DNA from: Nonlabens sp. MB-3u-79
GTDB taxonomy: Bacteria > Bacteroidota > Bacteroidia > Flavobacteriales > Flavobacteriaceae
Assembly: GCF_002831625.1 (NCBI RefSeq)
Contig: NZ_CP025116.1
Location: 558,001 to 622,000, forward strand
DNA: 64,000 nt
Reading direction: 5' to 3'
Made by a program: the position numbers and the translations under genes. Of this stretch, positions 9,220-16,774 are shown piece by piece. How positions within the stretch are numbered: position 1 is the stretch's first letter; each line of letters opens with the position of its first letter. The notes beneath the pieces were generated by a model. It was not told the DNA's origin, ran no database searches, and saw only the letters and a program-made list of their open reading frames with translations.

Positions 9220-10379
9220 GCTTCTACTTTTTTGGAAAGCCTTTCTATCATTTCTTTTATTAGTTCTTCTTTTACACAAAGCGAAAAACGAACATAGCCT
9301 GTTCCATTACTTCCAAAAACACTCCCCGGAGCAATAAAAATATGGTGCTCATAAAGCAAGTGATCTACAAATGCCTTGTCGTCTTTTCCCCCATCTGGCA
9401 ACTTACACCAAACGAACAAGCCGCCAGATTGCACCTGAGGTTGCAAGTGTAAAGACATGGCCAGTTCCATAGTTAAAAGCCGACGCTTTTTGTAAATGTT
9501 ATTTTGGTTTTCTAGCCAGCTGTTATCTGTTTCTAAAGCAGCAATAGCCCCTTTCTGTACCCCGTAAAACATACCGCTATCCATATTGGTTTTTACTTTA
9601 AGAACCTCCTTTATCACCTCTGCTTTTCCAGCGAGCATTCCTAACCGCCAGCCTGCCATATTGTATGTTTTACTGATGGAATTGAGTTCTAAAGCTACCT
9701 CTTTTGCTCCTGTAACCTGGTGGATACTTATCTTATTTTCATAACCTACACAACTGTAGGGGTTATCATTCACAAGTAATATATGGTGCTTCTTTGCAAA
9801 CGCAATTAGACGTTCAAAAACCTGTATGGAACCCGCCGCACCTGTAGGCATATGTGGATAATTAGTCCACATAATTTTTACCTTGCTTAAATCTAATTGT
9901 TCTAAGGCCTCAAAATCAGGCATCCAATGATGCTCAGCTACAAGATCATAAGATATAGGAGTTGCTTCACATAATTTAGTCGCACTCGCATAAGTAGGAT
10001 ATCCAGGATTTGGAATCAACACCTCGTCTCCAGGATTTAAAAAAGCCATGGAAATATGAAGAATACCTTCTTTACTTCCCATTAAGGGTATGATTTCTGA
10101 ATCTGGATCTAAACCCACTTGGTATTGCTTTTTATAAAAGCTAGCCATGGCAATTCTCAATTCTGGCAATCCTAAATAACTTTGGTAACCGTGAGCGCTA
10201 GGGTCTTGCAAGGCAGCTGCAAGTGCTGGCACTACATGTTTAGGAGGCAATAAGTCTGGGTTGCCTATTCCAGCATTGATAATAGGTTTACCTGATAAGA
10301 GTAAATTTCTCACCTCACGCAACTTTGTTGCAAAGTAATATTCTTGAACGCTATCTAGTCGGTTAGCCGCTGGTATCAT
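9216..10379 (-). CDS. PLP-dependent class I/II aminotransferase, probably aromatic
   Basis: 387 residues. Fold-type I aminotransferase: IGNPD near the N-terminus, NPGYPTY, the NDNPYS motif, and the PLP-lysine motif SISKTYNMAGWRLGM. Its place between pheA and tyrA, with ATGA overlaps on both sides, suggests that it transaminates phenylpyruvate and 4-hydroxyphenylpyruvate (the last step to Phe and Tyr) or prephenate. The sequence alone does not separate aromatic from aspartate or LL-diaminopimelate-type specificity, so the substrate is inferred from context. Confidence 0.9.
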   Translation of the reverse strand: MIPAANRLDSVQEYYFATKLREVRNLLLSGKPIINAGIGNPDLLPPKHVVPALAAALQDPSAHGYQSYLGLPELRIAMASFYKKQYQVGLDPDSEIIPLMGSKEGILHISMAFLNPGDEVLIPNPGYPTYASATKLCEATPISYDLVAEHHWMPDFEALEQLDLSKVKIMWTNYPHMPTGAAGSIQVFERLIAFAKKHHILLVNDNPYSCVGYENKISIHQVTGAKEVALELNSISKTYNMAGWRLGMLAGKAEVIKEVLKVKTNMDSGMFYGVQKGAIAALETDNSWLENQNNIYKKRRLLTMELAMSLHLQPQVQSGGLFVWCKLPDGGKDDKAFVDHLLYEHHIFIAPGSVFGSNGTGYVRFSLCVKEELIKEMIERLSKKVEA

Positions 10380-11188
10380 GGCTTATGTGATTTATAAACT
10401 CCTAAAACCTCCAAGGATTCCACAAGAATCCCTATTTCTAATTGTGCCGCCTCCAATTGAAGTAGGTCCTCAAACTCAAGATCTGCAACAAAGGAGAATA
10501 AAAAAGGCTTTTCGATTAGAGGTAACGATTGTATTTTAGAAAGGTTGATGTTCAAGCCACCCAATGCGGTGAGGACCTTTCCCAAACTGCCAGCTTGATG
10601 CCCAGTTGTAAAATGAATGGTCGCTTTATTGGCATTTTCTATCTGCCGATCTGTTTTTTCTACCACCACAAATCTGGTAGTATTCTTCTTTACTTGCTGT
10701 ATATGATTTCCTATTATTTTTAACCCGTAAAGCTTTGCCGCGTAGGCAGATGCAATGGCAGCAACCCCGCGTTTTTTATCTTTTGCTATTCTACAAGCCG
10801 CTGCAGCAGTATCATCTGTTTCTACCAGCTTGATGTGTTGGTGTTTTCTAAAAAAAGGTTGGCACTGCAATAATGCCATAGGATGTGACTGTACCTCATC
10901 AATAGCTGCGATTTTCTGACCGTGCAGCGCCATCAATTGGTGGTTGATATTCAGGTAAAACTCCCCAGTTATGGTTAGTTTTTGTTCCTTAATCAAACTG
11001 TAATTAGGTAGAATACTTCCAGCAATAGAATTTCCTATAGCCATAACCCCTTTATCTGCATCGCCGTTTGCCACAGCCATAGCCAGCTGATCGAAGGAAC
11101 TACACTCCTGCAAAGAAACCTCTCCATATAAATGACTTGCCACTTGATGATGGTAAGAACCTTGAACTCCTTGAATAGCTATTTTCAT
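10376..11188 (-). CDS. pheA: Prephenate dehydratase
   Basis: 270 residues. The catalytic domain starts with the family motif VQGSYHHQVA and contains the TTRFVVVE motif (Thr-Arg-Phe, needed for catalysis). A C-terminal ACT domain (HQAGSLGKVL, NINLSKIQSLP) should bind phenylalanine for feedback inhibition. Converts prephenate to phenylpyruvate. First structural gene of the operon pheA - aminotransferase - tyrA - DAHP synthase/chorismate mutase, with a 4-nt overlap to the next gene. The ATG lies only about 8 nt after the U-run of a strong terminator hairpin that belongs to the aromatic attenuator upstream. Confidence 0.95.
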   Translation of the reverse strand: MKIAIQGVQGSYHHQVASHLYGEVSLQECSSFDQLAMAVANGDADKGVMAIGNSIAGSILPNYSLIKEQKLTITGEFYLNINHQLMALHGQKIAAIDEVQSHPMALLQCQPFFRKHQHIKLVETDDTAAAACRIAKDKKRGVAAIASAYAAKLYGLKIIGNHIQQVKKNTTRFVVVEKTDRQIENANKATIHFTTGHQAGSLGKVLTALGGLNINLSKIQSLPLIEKPFLFSFVADLEFEDLLQLEAAQLEIGILVESLEVLGVYKSHKP

Positions 11189-11196
11189 TTTTGAGT

Positions 11197-11227
11197 AAAA
11201 AAAAAGTCCTGATCAGATCAGGACTTT
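11197..11227 (-). terminator. Attenuator terminator upstream of pheA
   Basis: Minus strand AAAGTCCTGATC, a short loop, then GATCAGGACTTT followed by nine T. The 12-bp perfect stem plus U-run is a textbook intrinsic terminator placed between a leader peptide ORF and the pheA start, so it must be conditionally bypassed for the operon to be expressed. Confidence 0.9.
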
Positions 11228-11266
11228 ATTGTTGAATATATTTTTCAATTATTACAATACCGTCCT
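11220..11266 (-). promoter_or_regulatory. Predicted antiterminator of the aromatic attenuator
   Basis: The leader RNA strand AGGACGGUAUUG (11266 to 11255, within the last leader codons) can pair with CAAUAAAGUCCU (11231 to 11220): 5 bp, a symmetric GG/AA internal loop, then 5 bp. The second strand overlaps the 5' arm of the terminator, so the two structures exclude each other. A ribosome that finishes the leader would cover the first strand and allow termination; one stalled at the aromatic codons upstream would leave it free. The pairing is seen in the sequence; the mechanism is inferred from classical attenuation. Confidence 0.75.
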
Positions 11267-11320
11267 TGCTTCCATAAAATAGAAGTAATATCCGTACCAG
11301 AAATAGGTTGTTGTCGTCAT
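11252..11320 (-). CDS. Aromatic leader peptide (22 aa) controlling the pheA operon
   Basis: ATG at 11320, TAA at 11252-11254. Residues 2-5 are four Thr; residues 6-15 read YFWYGYYFYF, nine aromatic residues in ten (five Tyr, three Phe, one Trp); residues 16-22 are MEARTVL. Such a run is extremely unlikely by chance and it sits directly before a terminator that precedes phenylalanine/tyrosine biosynthesis genes. It therefore acts as a sensor of charged aromatic tRNAs; the peptide itself probably has no function. No Shine-Dalgarno is visible, as usual for this phylum. Too short for standard gene callers. Confidence 0.88.
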   Translation of the reverse strand: MTTTTYFWYGYYFYFMEARTVL

Positions 11321-11426
11321 AATGATAAGCGAATGTAAAATAGATTTTTATAAAACTCTTCTTTTTTAAAGACTTTTATGTGTAAAATATAACTCTATCG
11401 TTATAGTAGGGTATTTGAACTGTTCT

Positions 11427-11442
11427 CGCTTTCGCGAAAGCG
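11427..11442. repeat. 16-bp palindrome, perfect copy (intergenic)
   Basis: CGCTTTCGCGAAAGCG between the divergent pheA leader and gldA, just upstream of the gldA -33 element. Confidence 0.97.
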
Positions 11443-11458
11443 GATCAAAAAACAGACT

Positions 11459-11485
11459 TTTGAATCGTTACATTTCATATCTTTA
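11459..11485 (+). promoter_or_regulatory. Probable gldA promoter
   Basis: A TTTG at 11459-11462 and TATCTTTA at 11478-11485, the latter one mismatch from TAnnTTTG. The 15-nt spacer is shorter than usual, so this is a moderate call. It lies 83 nt upstream of the gldA ATG. Confidence 0.45.
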
Positions 11486-11567
11486 CAATACATCATGTTG
11501 AAATTAAAATTACAGTGGCAATTTGTTTCAAATTCCAACACCATATTTTTAAATTATAAATGGTATT

Positions 11568-12479
11568 ATGTCTATAGAAGTAAGTACAATTTCCAAATAT
11601 TACGGGCAGCAAAAAGCGCTGGACAAAGTTAGTTTTTCCATTAAAAGTGGAGAAATAGTAGGTTTTTTAGGCCCTAATGGTGCCGGTAAATCTACTATGA
11701 TGCGCATTCTCACCACCTATTTGAATGCTAATGAAGGAACGGCAAGCGTCAACGGTTATGATGTGGTTGAGGAGCAACGTGAGGTGCAAAAGTCAATCGG
11801 TTACCTTCCAGAGAACAATCCGCTGTATCCAGATATGTATGTGAAGGAGTATCTTTCTTTTAGTGCAGAAGTTTATAAATTAACCGATTCTAAAAAGCGA
11901 ATAGACGAAGTGATTGAAGAAACTGGACTGACTTCTCATGTAGGTAAAAAGATTCAAGAACTTTCTAAAGGTTATAAGCAACGTGTAGGACTGGCAAATG
12001 CGCTGCTGCACCGCCCAAAAGTATTAATTCTGGACGAGCCCACCACAGGCCTTGACCCCAACCAACTGGTAGAAATACGCCAGCTGATTAGAAAAGTAGG
12101 CAAAAACACGACCATTTTACTCTCTACCCACATCATGCAAGAAGTAGAAGCTATGTGCGATCGAGTGATCATTATCAATAAAGGAAAAATAGTCGCAGAC
12201 GATTACCTAAAAAATTTAAAAAGCGATGCGGCGCAAATGATTGAAGTAGAATTTGACTATAAAGTAGAGCCTGAATTGTTACAACAAATCGACCGAGTTA
12301 GAGAAGTTACCGACCTCATCAATATACCTGGTTTTCATTACAGCTTGCGATTTGAAACAAAAGAAGACATGCGCAGTGCCGTGTTTGACTTTGCTCATGA
12401 TCATGAGTTGAAGATCTTATCACTTAATAAGAGAAATAAGAATCTGGAGACGATGTTTACGGAGTTGACGAAAGAGTAG
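11568..12479 (+). CDS. gldA: Gliding motility ABC transporter ATP-binding protein GldA
   Basis: 303 residues. ABC ATPase: Walker A GPNGAGKST near residue 38, a Q-loop region with YLPENNPLY, signature LSKGYKQRVGLA, Walker B VLILDEPTTGLDP, H-switch STHIMQE, and a ~80-residue C-terminal domain. The order and wording match GldA of flavobacteria, which works with GldF/GldG in an ABC exporter needed for gliding in some species. Here it is a single gene; gldFG are not in the window, as is common. Transcribed divergently from the aromatic operon. Confidence 0.88.
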   Translation: MSIEVSTISKYYGQQKALDKVSFSIKSGEIVGFLGPNGAGKSTMMRILTTYLNANEGTASVNGYDVVEEQREVQKSIGYLPENNPLYPDMYVKEYLSFSAEVYKLTDSKKRIDEVIEETGLTSHVGKKIQELSKGYKQRVGLANALLHRPKVLILDEPTTGLDPNQLVEIRQLIRKVGKNTTILLSTHIMQEVEAMCDRVIIINKGKIVADDYLKNLKSDAAQMIEVEFDYKVEPELLQQIDRVREVTDLINIPGFHYSLRFETKEDMRSAVFDFAHDHELKILSLNKRNKNLETMFTELTKE

Positions 12480-12500
12480 CTGTGAGTCTATGAGTTAAAA

Positions 12501-12698
12501 TTAAAAAAGCCCTTCTTCTGGAGCAAATACAGGAATGGTGGAGTGTTTAAAATCTTTTAAATCTCTTGTAATAATCCCGTTAATATCACTGATTCCCAAG
12601 GAACATTGAAACTGAATACCATCTTCATAATCATTAATTTTTGATGAAATGACAGTTTTTAGAACTAGTCTATCTGCTGAAATGATTTCTATAAAATA
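12501..12698 (-). pseudogene. C-terminal remnant of a PIN-domain (VapC-like) toxin
   Basis: About 65 codons without start, ending at TAA 12501-12503. The visible part reads KINDYEDGIQFQ, then ISDINGIITRDLKDF and IPVFAPEE, the typical second half of PIN ribonucleases in Bacteroidota, including the acidic residue in DYED and the TRDLKDF motif. The N-terminal half with the first catalytic Asp is missing, as is any antitoxin gene. The remnant is in the same frame as the upstream glycosyltransferase, whose TGA stop at 12699-12701 directly precedes it. Confidence 0.7.
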
Positions 12699-13403
12699 TC
12701 AACTACATTTAATTAAATAATACTGATAAATTTCATCAATGGATGCCCCGCGATACTTTTTCCAGTAAATCTGAATATAAAACCACTGCAAGCTAAAAAC
12801 GCCTTTATCATGGTAACGCCTAGCGCTAGTTGTCAACCATTTTGGGATCACATAATACTGGTCGCGTTCGTAAAGCCTTGTGATCAAATCATAATCCTCG
12901 TAAATAGGAATCTCAGTATTATAGCCTCCTATTTGATCATAAAGTTCACGAGTAATATATTGAGATTGATCGCCTCCTCGACCAGCTTTCCATGAAAACC
13001 TAGTGAACCAACCTATGATTATTAACCATGGATGCCTGCTTTTAAACTTCATTCTAAAACAACCCGCCGGGTTCCCGTCTTTAACTGCCTTTGTAATATG
13101 TGCGTCATAATTGCTAGGCGGGCAGGAATCTGCGTGAAGAAAATACAGGAATTCGCCGGTTGCGATTGTTGAGCCATAATGCATTTGCTTGCCACGTCCC
13201 TTTTCTGAAGACACAACTTTAACGACACACTTATTTTGTAGCAAAGCGTAGTCGGCAACTAGTTGAACAGTGGCATCAGTACTACCTCCATCTACTACAA
13301 TTACCTCTAAAGAATTTGCCTCTTGTGCATACTCTTGAAGGTGATGTAGTAACTTTAAAATAGATGATTCTTCATTGAGAACCGGAATGATAATGCTTAT
13401 CAT
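12699..13403 (-). CDS. TIGR04283-type family 2 glycosyltransferase (arsenosugar cluster type)
   Basis: 234 residues from the ATG at 13403. GT-A fold: SIIIPVLNEE at the N-terminus, VVDGGSTDAT, a FLHADSCPP motif in place of the common DxD, and the GGDQSQY segment typical of TIGR04283. A longer frame adds 20 residues with no family match. 41 nt after the DUF547 stop, so very likely one transcript with it. Members of TIGR04283 are found beside arsenosugar genes, hence the database name; the true donor and acceptor are not known from sequence. Confidence 0.85.
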   Translation of the reverse strand: MISIIIPVLNEESSILKLLHHLQEYAQEANSLEVIVVDGGSTDATVQLVADYALLQNKCVVKVVSSEKGRGKQMHYGSTIATGEFLYFLHADSCPPSNYDAHITKAVKDGNPAGCFRMKFKSRHPWLIIIGWFTRFSWKAGRGGDQSQYITRELYDQIGGYNTEIPIYEDYDLITRLYERDQYYVIPKWLTTSARRYHDKGVFSLQWFYIQIYWKKYRGASIDEIYQYYLIKCS

Positions 13404-13444
13404 ACCATCAAATATACGTAAGACCTCAACGTTGAGTTTTATTT

Positions 13445-14200
13445 TTACTTGTTTAAAGACCAATCGTAGGCGATGTAGGAGTATTCTTCTTTTTCTGCAA
13501 TCTCAGTATTCGCATATTGATTGATATATGCCGGTAGAGTCAATCCGTTCCTTGTAAAGTCTTTAGGGTAAAAACTGAAGATAGAACTCAAATTAGGATG
13601 ATTGGGATCGGTAAGATCATTTTTATCTGAATTGATCAACTCTTTTGCGCTTTTATCCATAAGCGCATTCACATTAGCTGCTGTAAAGGCAGTGTTTTGT
13701 AACTTAGGACAAGAATAACTGGCGCAATTAATAGCAAAATGTATCCTTGCATCACCCATTTTTTGAAGCACATTTTTTTCTACTGCTGCAAGAGAATACT
13801 CTTTGTCGTCTACTTTAATAAATTTCTTTAACCATACTTGCCCCAATGGCCCATCGATATCCTTGATGCTATCAGGCAGGTCATTGATCAAAATAATATA
13901 TACGGTATTTGAATTGTAAAGATTTATATAATAAGCAAATTGCTCGTTGATGCCCCACGACTTCTGCGGCGGATTCTCATTGAGGTAATCCAAATATTCT
14001 TTCAACTCCTCTTCCTGTCCTTTAAAGCCTTGATAATCTACAAAACCATCAGAGTCTACATACTTCTTAAGCAACAGGTCCCATTTATGGTGGTCCAGTC
14101 GCCCTTTATCAGAAGGTATCACTTGATTTTCTGCCAAGGTTTGGTGGTAAAGATCTCCCCCACCTATACATGATGCTGTTAACGCGATAAGTACTAACAC
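13445..14200 (-). CDS. DUF547 lipoprotein, signal peptide possibly broken by an amber codon
   Basis: 251 residues from a GTG at 14200. DUF547 motifs are plain: INLYNSNTVYIIL, HFAINCASYSCP and FYPKDF. The N-terminus LVLIALTASC is the hydrophobic part and lipobox of a lipoprotein signal but lacks basic residues. Directly upstream in the same frame lie ATG CGG CAT TTG AAA GAT AAA TAG (14224 to 14201), which would supply the missing basic n-region if the TAG were a sense codon. Either the gene carries a nonsense mutation at codon 8 or it starts at the weak GTG. DUF547 genes often sit in arsenosugar clusters; the biochemical role is unknown. Confidence 0.8.
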   Translation of the reverse strand: MLVLIALTASCIGGGDLYHQTLAENQVIPSDKGRLDHHKWDLLLKKYVDSDGFVDYQGFKGQEEELKEYLDYLNENPPQKSWGINEQFAYYINLYNSNTVYIILINDLPDSIKDIDGPLGQVWLKKFIKVDDKEYSLAAVEKNVLQKMGDARIHFAINCASYSCPKLQNTAFTAANVNALMDKSAKELINSDKNDLTDPNHPNLSSIFSFYPKDFTRNGLTLPAYINQYANTEIAEKEEYSYIAYDWSLNK

Positions 14201-14224
14201 CTATTTATCTTTCAAATGCCGCAT

Positions 14225-14549
14225 AAAATTAGTTTGTTTTTCACCCATTTGTCGTCTTAAAATAGAACCGTAGCTAATGCTATGCTTAGATTTTATTCCT
14301 AAACTGGATAAAAAATAATTCAATTTTTTAATACGTCATTTAAAAAACAAATTGGTATAATATGACAATGTATTTCATGTGGTAGTGTTTAGCTTTTGGT
14401 TCCAACAATGGAGATCTCAACTTCTGTTTTAAGTGCAAAAACATAAAGAAAAGCAATCTTCCATAGAGGCATTTCTTTAAAAGTACTAAGAAGCCATCGC
14501 ACAATGGTAACAATTAACGAGGCTGTAACAGGTATACATAAAACTAGAA
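14225..14549 (-). other. Gap between DUF547 and punA with a weak hydrophobic remnant
   Basis: No gene can be supported. A minus-strand frame without a start runs from the punA stop to TAA at 14389-14391 (about 53 codons), with a hydrophobic stretch (LVLCIPVTASLIVTIV) and then KEMPLWKIAFLYVF. It could be the end of a deleted membrane-protein gene or chance. The remaining ~160 bases next to DUF547 are AT-rich and show nothing clear. Confidence 0.3.
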
Positions 14550-15368
14550 TTAAAGCAGCTCGATCAGGCCTTTGAATAAAGCTACCATTTTAGGCTCTGC
14601 TTTTCCTGCTATTTCAATGATGTCATTGATATTAACTGGCTCTAAGTTTTCTGGATCACATTCATCTGTCAGCACAGAAATGGCACTTACAGGAAGATTC
14701 AAATGATTTGCGACTATAATTTCTGGCACCGTACTCATTCCTACCGCATCAGCTCCTAAGATTTTAAGCATTCTGTATTCTGCTCTGGTTTCCAATTGCG
14801 GTCCTACCACACTAGCATAGACACCTTCTTTAAGAGCAATACCTTGATTTGCTGCAAGAACTTTTAACTTCTCGTTCATTCCTTTATCATAAGGTGCGCT
14901 CATATCTGTAAATCGCTCGCCAAATTCACTTACCCCTTTAAATGCTAAAGGGCTACCACCTTGTAGATTGATATGATCTTCAATAAGCATCAAGTCGCCT
15001 TTTTTCATACCCAGATTGATCGCTCCTGCTGCATTGGACACTAAGAGGTTTTTAATTCCTAATCCGTGCATAACTCTAATTGGATAAGTGATATCCACAA
15101 GATCATAACCTTCATACAAATGGAAACGACCTTGCATCACCACTACTTTTTTACCACCTAGATCTCCATAAATCAACTTCCCAGAGTGAAATTCTACCGT
15201 TGCTAATGGGAATGATGGTATTTGATTGTAGTGCGCTACTTTTTGGTTTTCAATACTATCCCCTAGTTGACCTAGTCCTGTGCCAAGAACGATGCCCACT
15301 TCTGGCGCCTCAAACCCTTGAGATTTTAAATATTCTATAGATTGATCAAGTTGTTTCTTACTAAGCAT
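14550..15368 (-). CDS. punA: Purine nucleoside phosphorylase I
   Basis: 272 residues. Trimeric PNP/MTAP family: GLGQLGDSIE near the N-terminus (phosphate site), EFHSGKL, MQGRFHLYEG, VSNAAGAIN, VVGPQLETRAEYR, GADAVGMSTVPE and DECDP. It splits purine (deoxy)nucleosides with phosphate in the cytoplasm. Starts in a TAATG overlap with the upstream TIGR04282 gene. PNP genes recur in arsenosugar clusters, where they may act on a nucleoside by-product, but a plain salvage role is equally possible. Confidence 0.92.
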   Translation of the reverse strand: MLSKKQLDQSIEYLKSQGFEAPEVGIVLGTGLGQLGDSIENQKVAHYNQIPSFPLATVEFHSGKLIYGDLGGKKVVVMQGRFHLYEGYDLVDITYPIRVMHGLGIKNLLVSNAAGAINLGMKKGDLMLIEDHINLQGGSPLAFKGVSEFGERFTDMSAPYDKGMNEKLKVLAANQGIALKEGVYASVVGPQLETRAEYRMLKILGADAVGMSTVPEIIVANHLNLPVSAISVLTDECDPENLEPVNINDIIEIAGKAEPKMVALFKGLIELL

Positions 15369-15985
15369 TATATGTGTTTTAAAAAAGGTTGAAATACTGG
15401 AATATCTTTTATATCCTCATAGTAATCTACATCATTACGAGCATCCAGCGTGGCATAATTTACGTTTTTAAGATCCTGAAGTGTCTTCTCTAGGACAGTT
15501 TCTGTTCCCCATTCCTTATTTACAAAAACTCCTGCGACCAGTTTTTTAGTGAATCCTAACAAATAATAACCACCATCTATTGCTGGCCCTATTACTGCGT
15601 CATGAGTTTCTAATTGTTGGAACGCCTTTTCAAGGTCGGCTTGATTCATATCGTACATATCAGATCCTATAATAATGACGTGATCGTGATTTTCAAAAGC
15701 TGTTTTAAAGGCATTTTCCATTCTCAGCCCCAGATCTTCTCCTTTTTGTACGTCTTTATCATATATAATAGCGTCCCAAGCATCGTTTTGATGTACTTGC
15801 TCGCTGTACCACACCTGTTTTGTGAGTGGAAGGTCTTTAGTAATCTTACGAGTATGCTCTAATAAAAAGCTGTATATCTCCAGGGCCGCTTGATCTCCTA
15901 CGGTTGCAGCGAGACGTCTTTTCCCTTTACCTAATTCAGGGTTACGAGTGAAAATGATTAGGCAATCGGAGTTTTTAGTGGACAA
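15368..15985 (-). CDS. TIGR04282-type glycosyltransferase-like protein (DUF2064, arsenosugar cluster type)
   Basis: 205 residues. Nucleotide-diphospho-sugar transferase-like fold: IIFTRNPELGKGKRRLA, VIIIGSDMYDM, AVIGPAIDGGYYLLG and the C-terminal DARNDVDYYED. The start is a TTG at 15985; no ATG lies between it and the upstream in-frame stop, and the start agrees with family N-termini. First gene of the minus-strand run TIGR04282 - punA - (gap) - DUF547 - TIGR04283. The usual partners ArsS (radical SAM) and ArsM are not in the window. Confidence 0.87.
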   Translation of the reverse strand: MSTKNSDCLIIFTRNPELGKGKRRLAATVGDQAALEIYSFLLEHTRKITKDLPLTKQVWYSEQVHQNDAWDAIIYDKDVQKGEDLGLRMENAFKTAFENHDHVIIIGSDMYDMNQADLEKAFQQLETHDAVIGPAIDGGYYLLGFTKKLVAGVFVNKEWGTETVLEKTLQDLKNVNYATLDARNDVDYYEDIKDIPVFQPFLKHI

Positions 15986-16127
15986 AATAAAAAGTTTATA
16001 CTACAATAGTAAGGCAAACTAATCACGATTTTGTGACAGCCATGCTAATTTAACGTGACCTTAATGAACCTTATTTTAGATTTCTTGAAAATAAGCGCAT
16101 TACATACTAGGTTTTATTAATTAATCG

Positions 16128-16135
16128 TATTTTTG
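16128..16135 (+). promoter_or_regulatory. -7 box of the rpsO promoter
   Basis: TATTTTTG fits TAnnTTTG exactly; the predicted transcript start is near 16142, giving a leader of about 70 nt before rpsO. Confidence 0.6.
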
Positions 16136-16145
16136 CAGGCGCTAA

Positions 16146-16181
16146 GAGAATGAATCTCAAGGCACCGTCAGAGAGTCTGAC
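16146..16181 (+). promoter_or_regulatory. Structured rpsO leader, candidate S15 operator
   Basis: Two small hairpins in the 5' UTR: GAGA/TCTC at 16146-16158 and a 6-bp GTCAGA/TCTGAC stem with a 3-nt loop at 16167-16181. In several phyla S15 represses its own mRNA by binding such leaders; whether this one does is inference. Confidence 0.4.
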
Positions 16182-16213
16182 ATACATAATATTCATTATA
16201 TAATAATTTTGGC

Positions 16214-16483
16214 ATGTATTTAGCACCAGAAAAAAAAGCGGAAATTTTCGCAAAACACGGTAAAACCGTAAACGATACAGGTAACACTGATTCACAAATC
16301 GCATTGTTTACTTACCGTATTAACTATTTAACAGGGCACCTTAAAAACAACCGTCACGACTACAACACAGAACGTAGCTTGGTGAAATTGGTAGGAAAGC
16401 GTCGTTCACTTCTTGATTACAAGATGAAGAAAGACGTAGTTGCTTATCGTGAGTTGATTAAGGAATTAGGTATTAGAAAGTAA
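16214..16483 (+). CDS. rpsO: 30S ribosomal protein S15
   Basis: 89 residues, full length. Family motifs present: GNTDSQIALFTYRI, LTGHLKNNRHDYNTERSL and the C-terminal LVGKRRSLLDY. A primary 16S rRNA-binding protein of the central domain. Single-gene transcript: its own -7 box upstream and a strong terminator right after the stop, although pnp follows as in many bacteria. Confidence 0.98.
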   Translation: MYLAPEKKAEIFAKHGKTVNDTGNTDSQIALFTYRINYLTGHLKNNRHDYNTERSLVKLVGKRRSLLDYKMKKDVVAYRELIKELGIRK

Positions 16484-16489
16484 TAAATT

Positions 16490-16513
16490 GGGGACCTCGT
16501 GTCCCCTTTTTTA
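16490..16513 (+). terminator. rpsO terminator
   Basis: GGGGAC-loop-GTCCCC stem followed by a T-run, 7 nt after the rpsO stop codon. Confidence 0.9.
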
Positions 16514-16562
16514 TTTAGTGTATTCGTTACGCTATATCTAGTCAGAGAGCTTATCTCTATTC

Positions 16563-16578
16563 CGCTTTCGCGAAAGCA
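16563..16578. repeat. 16-bp palindrome, one mismatch (intergenic)
   Basis: CGCTTTCGCGAAAGCA, differing only in the last base, between the rpsO terminator and pnp. Confidence 0.9.
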
Positions 16579-16774
16579 GAATTAAAACAAATCATCGCGA
16601 CATAACAAAAGCTGGTTTCTCATAAAGTAACAGTTCTTATTCATTGAATCGCCCATCGATAGCCTTAGGGCTCGAATAGAAATTGAATTTTCAAAGTTTG
16701 ATTTCAGGTTCAAGTTCAAGTTCTAAACACCTTCTCTACCACACACAACTTGAGATTAATGTTTAACTATATTT

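Noticed and set aside
9220..9279. Twenty extra N-terminal residues for TyrA
   Set aside because: They lie inside the aminotransferase gene; the Rossmann motif begins right after the ATG at 9219.
16107..16304. 65-codon ORF antisense to rpsO
   Set aside because: Overlaps the rpsO promoter, leader and gene; no coding character.
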